DNA of 8,687 bases, from the NCBI GenBank assembly GCA_946480605.1, contig CAMLKW010000193.1, positions 1-8,687 on the forward strand, written 5' to 3'. The stretch is from an uncultured Roseateles sp. GTDB lineage: Bacteria > Pseudomonadota > Gammaproteobacteria > Burkholderiales > Burkholderiaceae. Made by a program: the position numbers and the translations under genes. This document shows, piece after piece, positions 8,011-8,687 of the stretch. Each line of letters opens with the position of its first letter. Within the stretch, counting starts at the first letter, position 1. The notes under the pieces were generated by a model. It saw only the letters and a program-made list of their open reading frames with translations, did no database searches and was not told the DNA's origin.

Positions 8011-8687
8011 CCTCGCCCAATGGCTGCAGGGCCTGTACCCGGACCTGGGCTTCCTGCGGCTCTTCAACTACATCACCTTCCGCGCGGTGATGGCCGCGAT
8101 GACGGCGCTGCTGATCGGCCTGGCCTTCGGGCCGTGGGTCATCCGCAGCCTGACGGCGATGAAGATCGGCCAGCCCGTGCGCAGCTATGGCGTGCAGGCT
8201 CACCTGGCCAAGACCGGCACGCCCACGATGGGCGGCGTGCTCATCCTGATCGGCATCGGCGTTTCGACGCTGCTGTGGTTCGACTGGAGCAACCGCTTCG
8301 TCTGGGTGGTGATGATCGTGACCATGGGCTTCGGCGCCGTGGGCTGGGTGGACGACTGGCGCAAGGTGGTCGACAAGAACCCCGAGGGCATGCGCAGCCG
8401 CGAGAAGTTCTTCTGGCAAAGCCTGATCGGCCTGTTCGCGGCGCTGTACCTCGCGTTCAGCGTGTCGGAGACCAGCTTCCTGGGCGTCGTGCAGCTGTTC
8501 TTCCGCTGGGTGAGCAGCGGCTTCTCGACCGAGCTGCCGCCCAAGGCCGACCTGCTGATCCCGTTCTTCAAGACCATCTCCATGCCGCTGGGCGTGTGGG
8601 GCTTCGTGGCGCTGGCCTATTTCGTCATCGTCGGCACCAGCAACGCGGTGAACTTCACCGACGGCCTGGACGGCCTGGCCATCATGC
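8000..8687 (+). CDS. mraY: MraY, phospho-MurNAc-pentapeptide transferase (partial, C-terminus off the right edge)
   Basis: The first 229 residues are present, about 60% of a usual MraY. The protein moves phospho-MurNAc-pentapeptide from UDP to undecaprenyl phosphate at the inner membrane, making lipid I. Visible family marks are [24 protein letters not shown] (partly: KTGTPTMGG at 71-79), the aspartate pair in GWVDDWRKV (Asp118 and Asp119) and [13 protein letters not shown] (215-227). Hydrophobic segments near 25-47, 77-94, 100-116, 138-154 and 196-213 fit the polytopic fold. The ATG at 8000 lies 5 bases after a consensus GGAGG (7990-7994) inside murF, and the gene overlaps the murF stop by 11 bases in another frame. 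The frame is open to the window end; the third catalytic aspartate and the histidine-rich loop of the family lie beyond it. Confidence 0.96.
   Translation, partial: MLLSLAQWLQGLYPDLGFLRLFNYITFRAVMAAMTALLIGLAFGPWVIRSLTAMKIGQPVRSYGVQAHLAKTGTPTMGGVLILIGIGVSTLLWFDWSNRFVWVVMIVTMGFGAVGWVDDWRKVVDKNPEGMRSREKFFWQSLIGLFAALYLAFSVSETSFLGVVQLFFRWVSSGFSTELPPKADLLIPFFKTISMPLGVWGFVALAYFVIVGTSNAVNFTDGLDGLAIM

Noticed and set aside
6550..8067. Minus-strand open frame of 505 codons over murF
   Set aside because: No recognisable domain; it lies opposite a complete murF and follows from codon bias.

Overview
The window is the promoter-proximal part of a division and cell wall (dcw) cluster from a high-GC Gram-negative bacterium. 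The gene order is mraZ-rsmH-ftsL-ftsI-murE-murF-mraY. MurE carries the DNPR motif of meso-diaminopimelate-adding enzymes, codon third positions are strongly G/C, and the FtsL, FtsI and MurF sequences look betaproteobacterial. I infer Burkholderiales, probably Comamonadaceae; this placement comes from sequence resemblance only, not from a search.

Layout: positions 1-1249 hold, on the minus strand, the N-terminal 416 residues of a membrane sensor histidine kinase (two membrane segments, HAMP, PAS, start of HisKA). It runs off the left edge just after its phospho-acceptor histidine. Positions 1250-1727 are a divergent intergenic region. Its first part has no gene I can support. Its last ~60 bases hold a good sigma70-type promoter (TTGACC-17-TAAAGT) merged with four 10-bp-phased GTG repeats that match the known MraZ-box pattern and run into the mraZ ribosome binding site and GTG start codon. 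From 1728 to the right edge seven genes are packed on the plus strand with overlaps or gaps of at most 4 bp; mraY is cut by the right edge.

Functionally the plus-strand genes form one unit. MraZ is the likely autorepressor of the cluster. RsmH methylates 16S rRNA. FtsL and FtsI belong to the septal peptidoglycan synthase complex. MurE and MurF complete the UDP-MurNAc-pentapeptide in the cytoplasm. MraY transfers it to undecaprenyl phosphate to make lipid I. The tight junctions suggest one polycistronic, translationally coupled transcript started at the promoter before mraZ.

I found no mobile element, CRISPR array, RNA gene or new system. The points worth a second look are the MraZ operator superimposed on promoter, ribosome binding site and start codon; the divergent sensor kinase beside the cluster; an unusual codon patch in rsmH; and the zero-gap, same-frame ftsI/murE junction.
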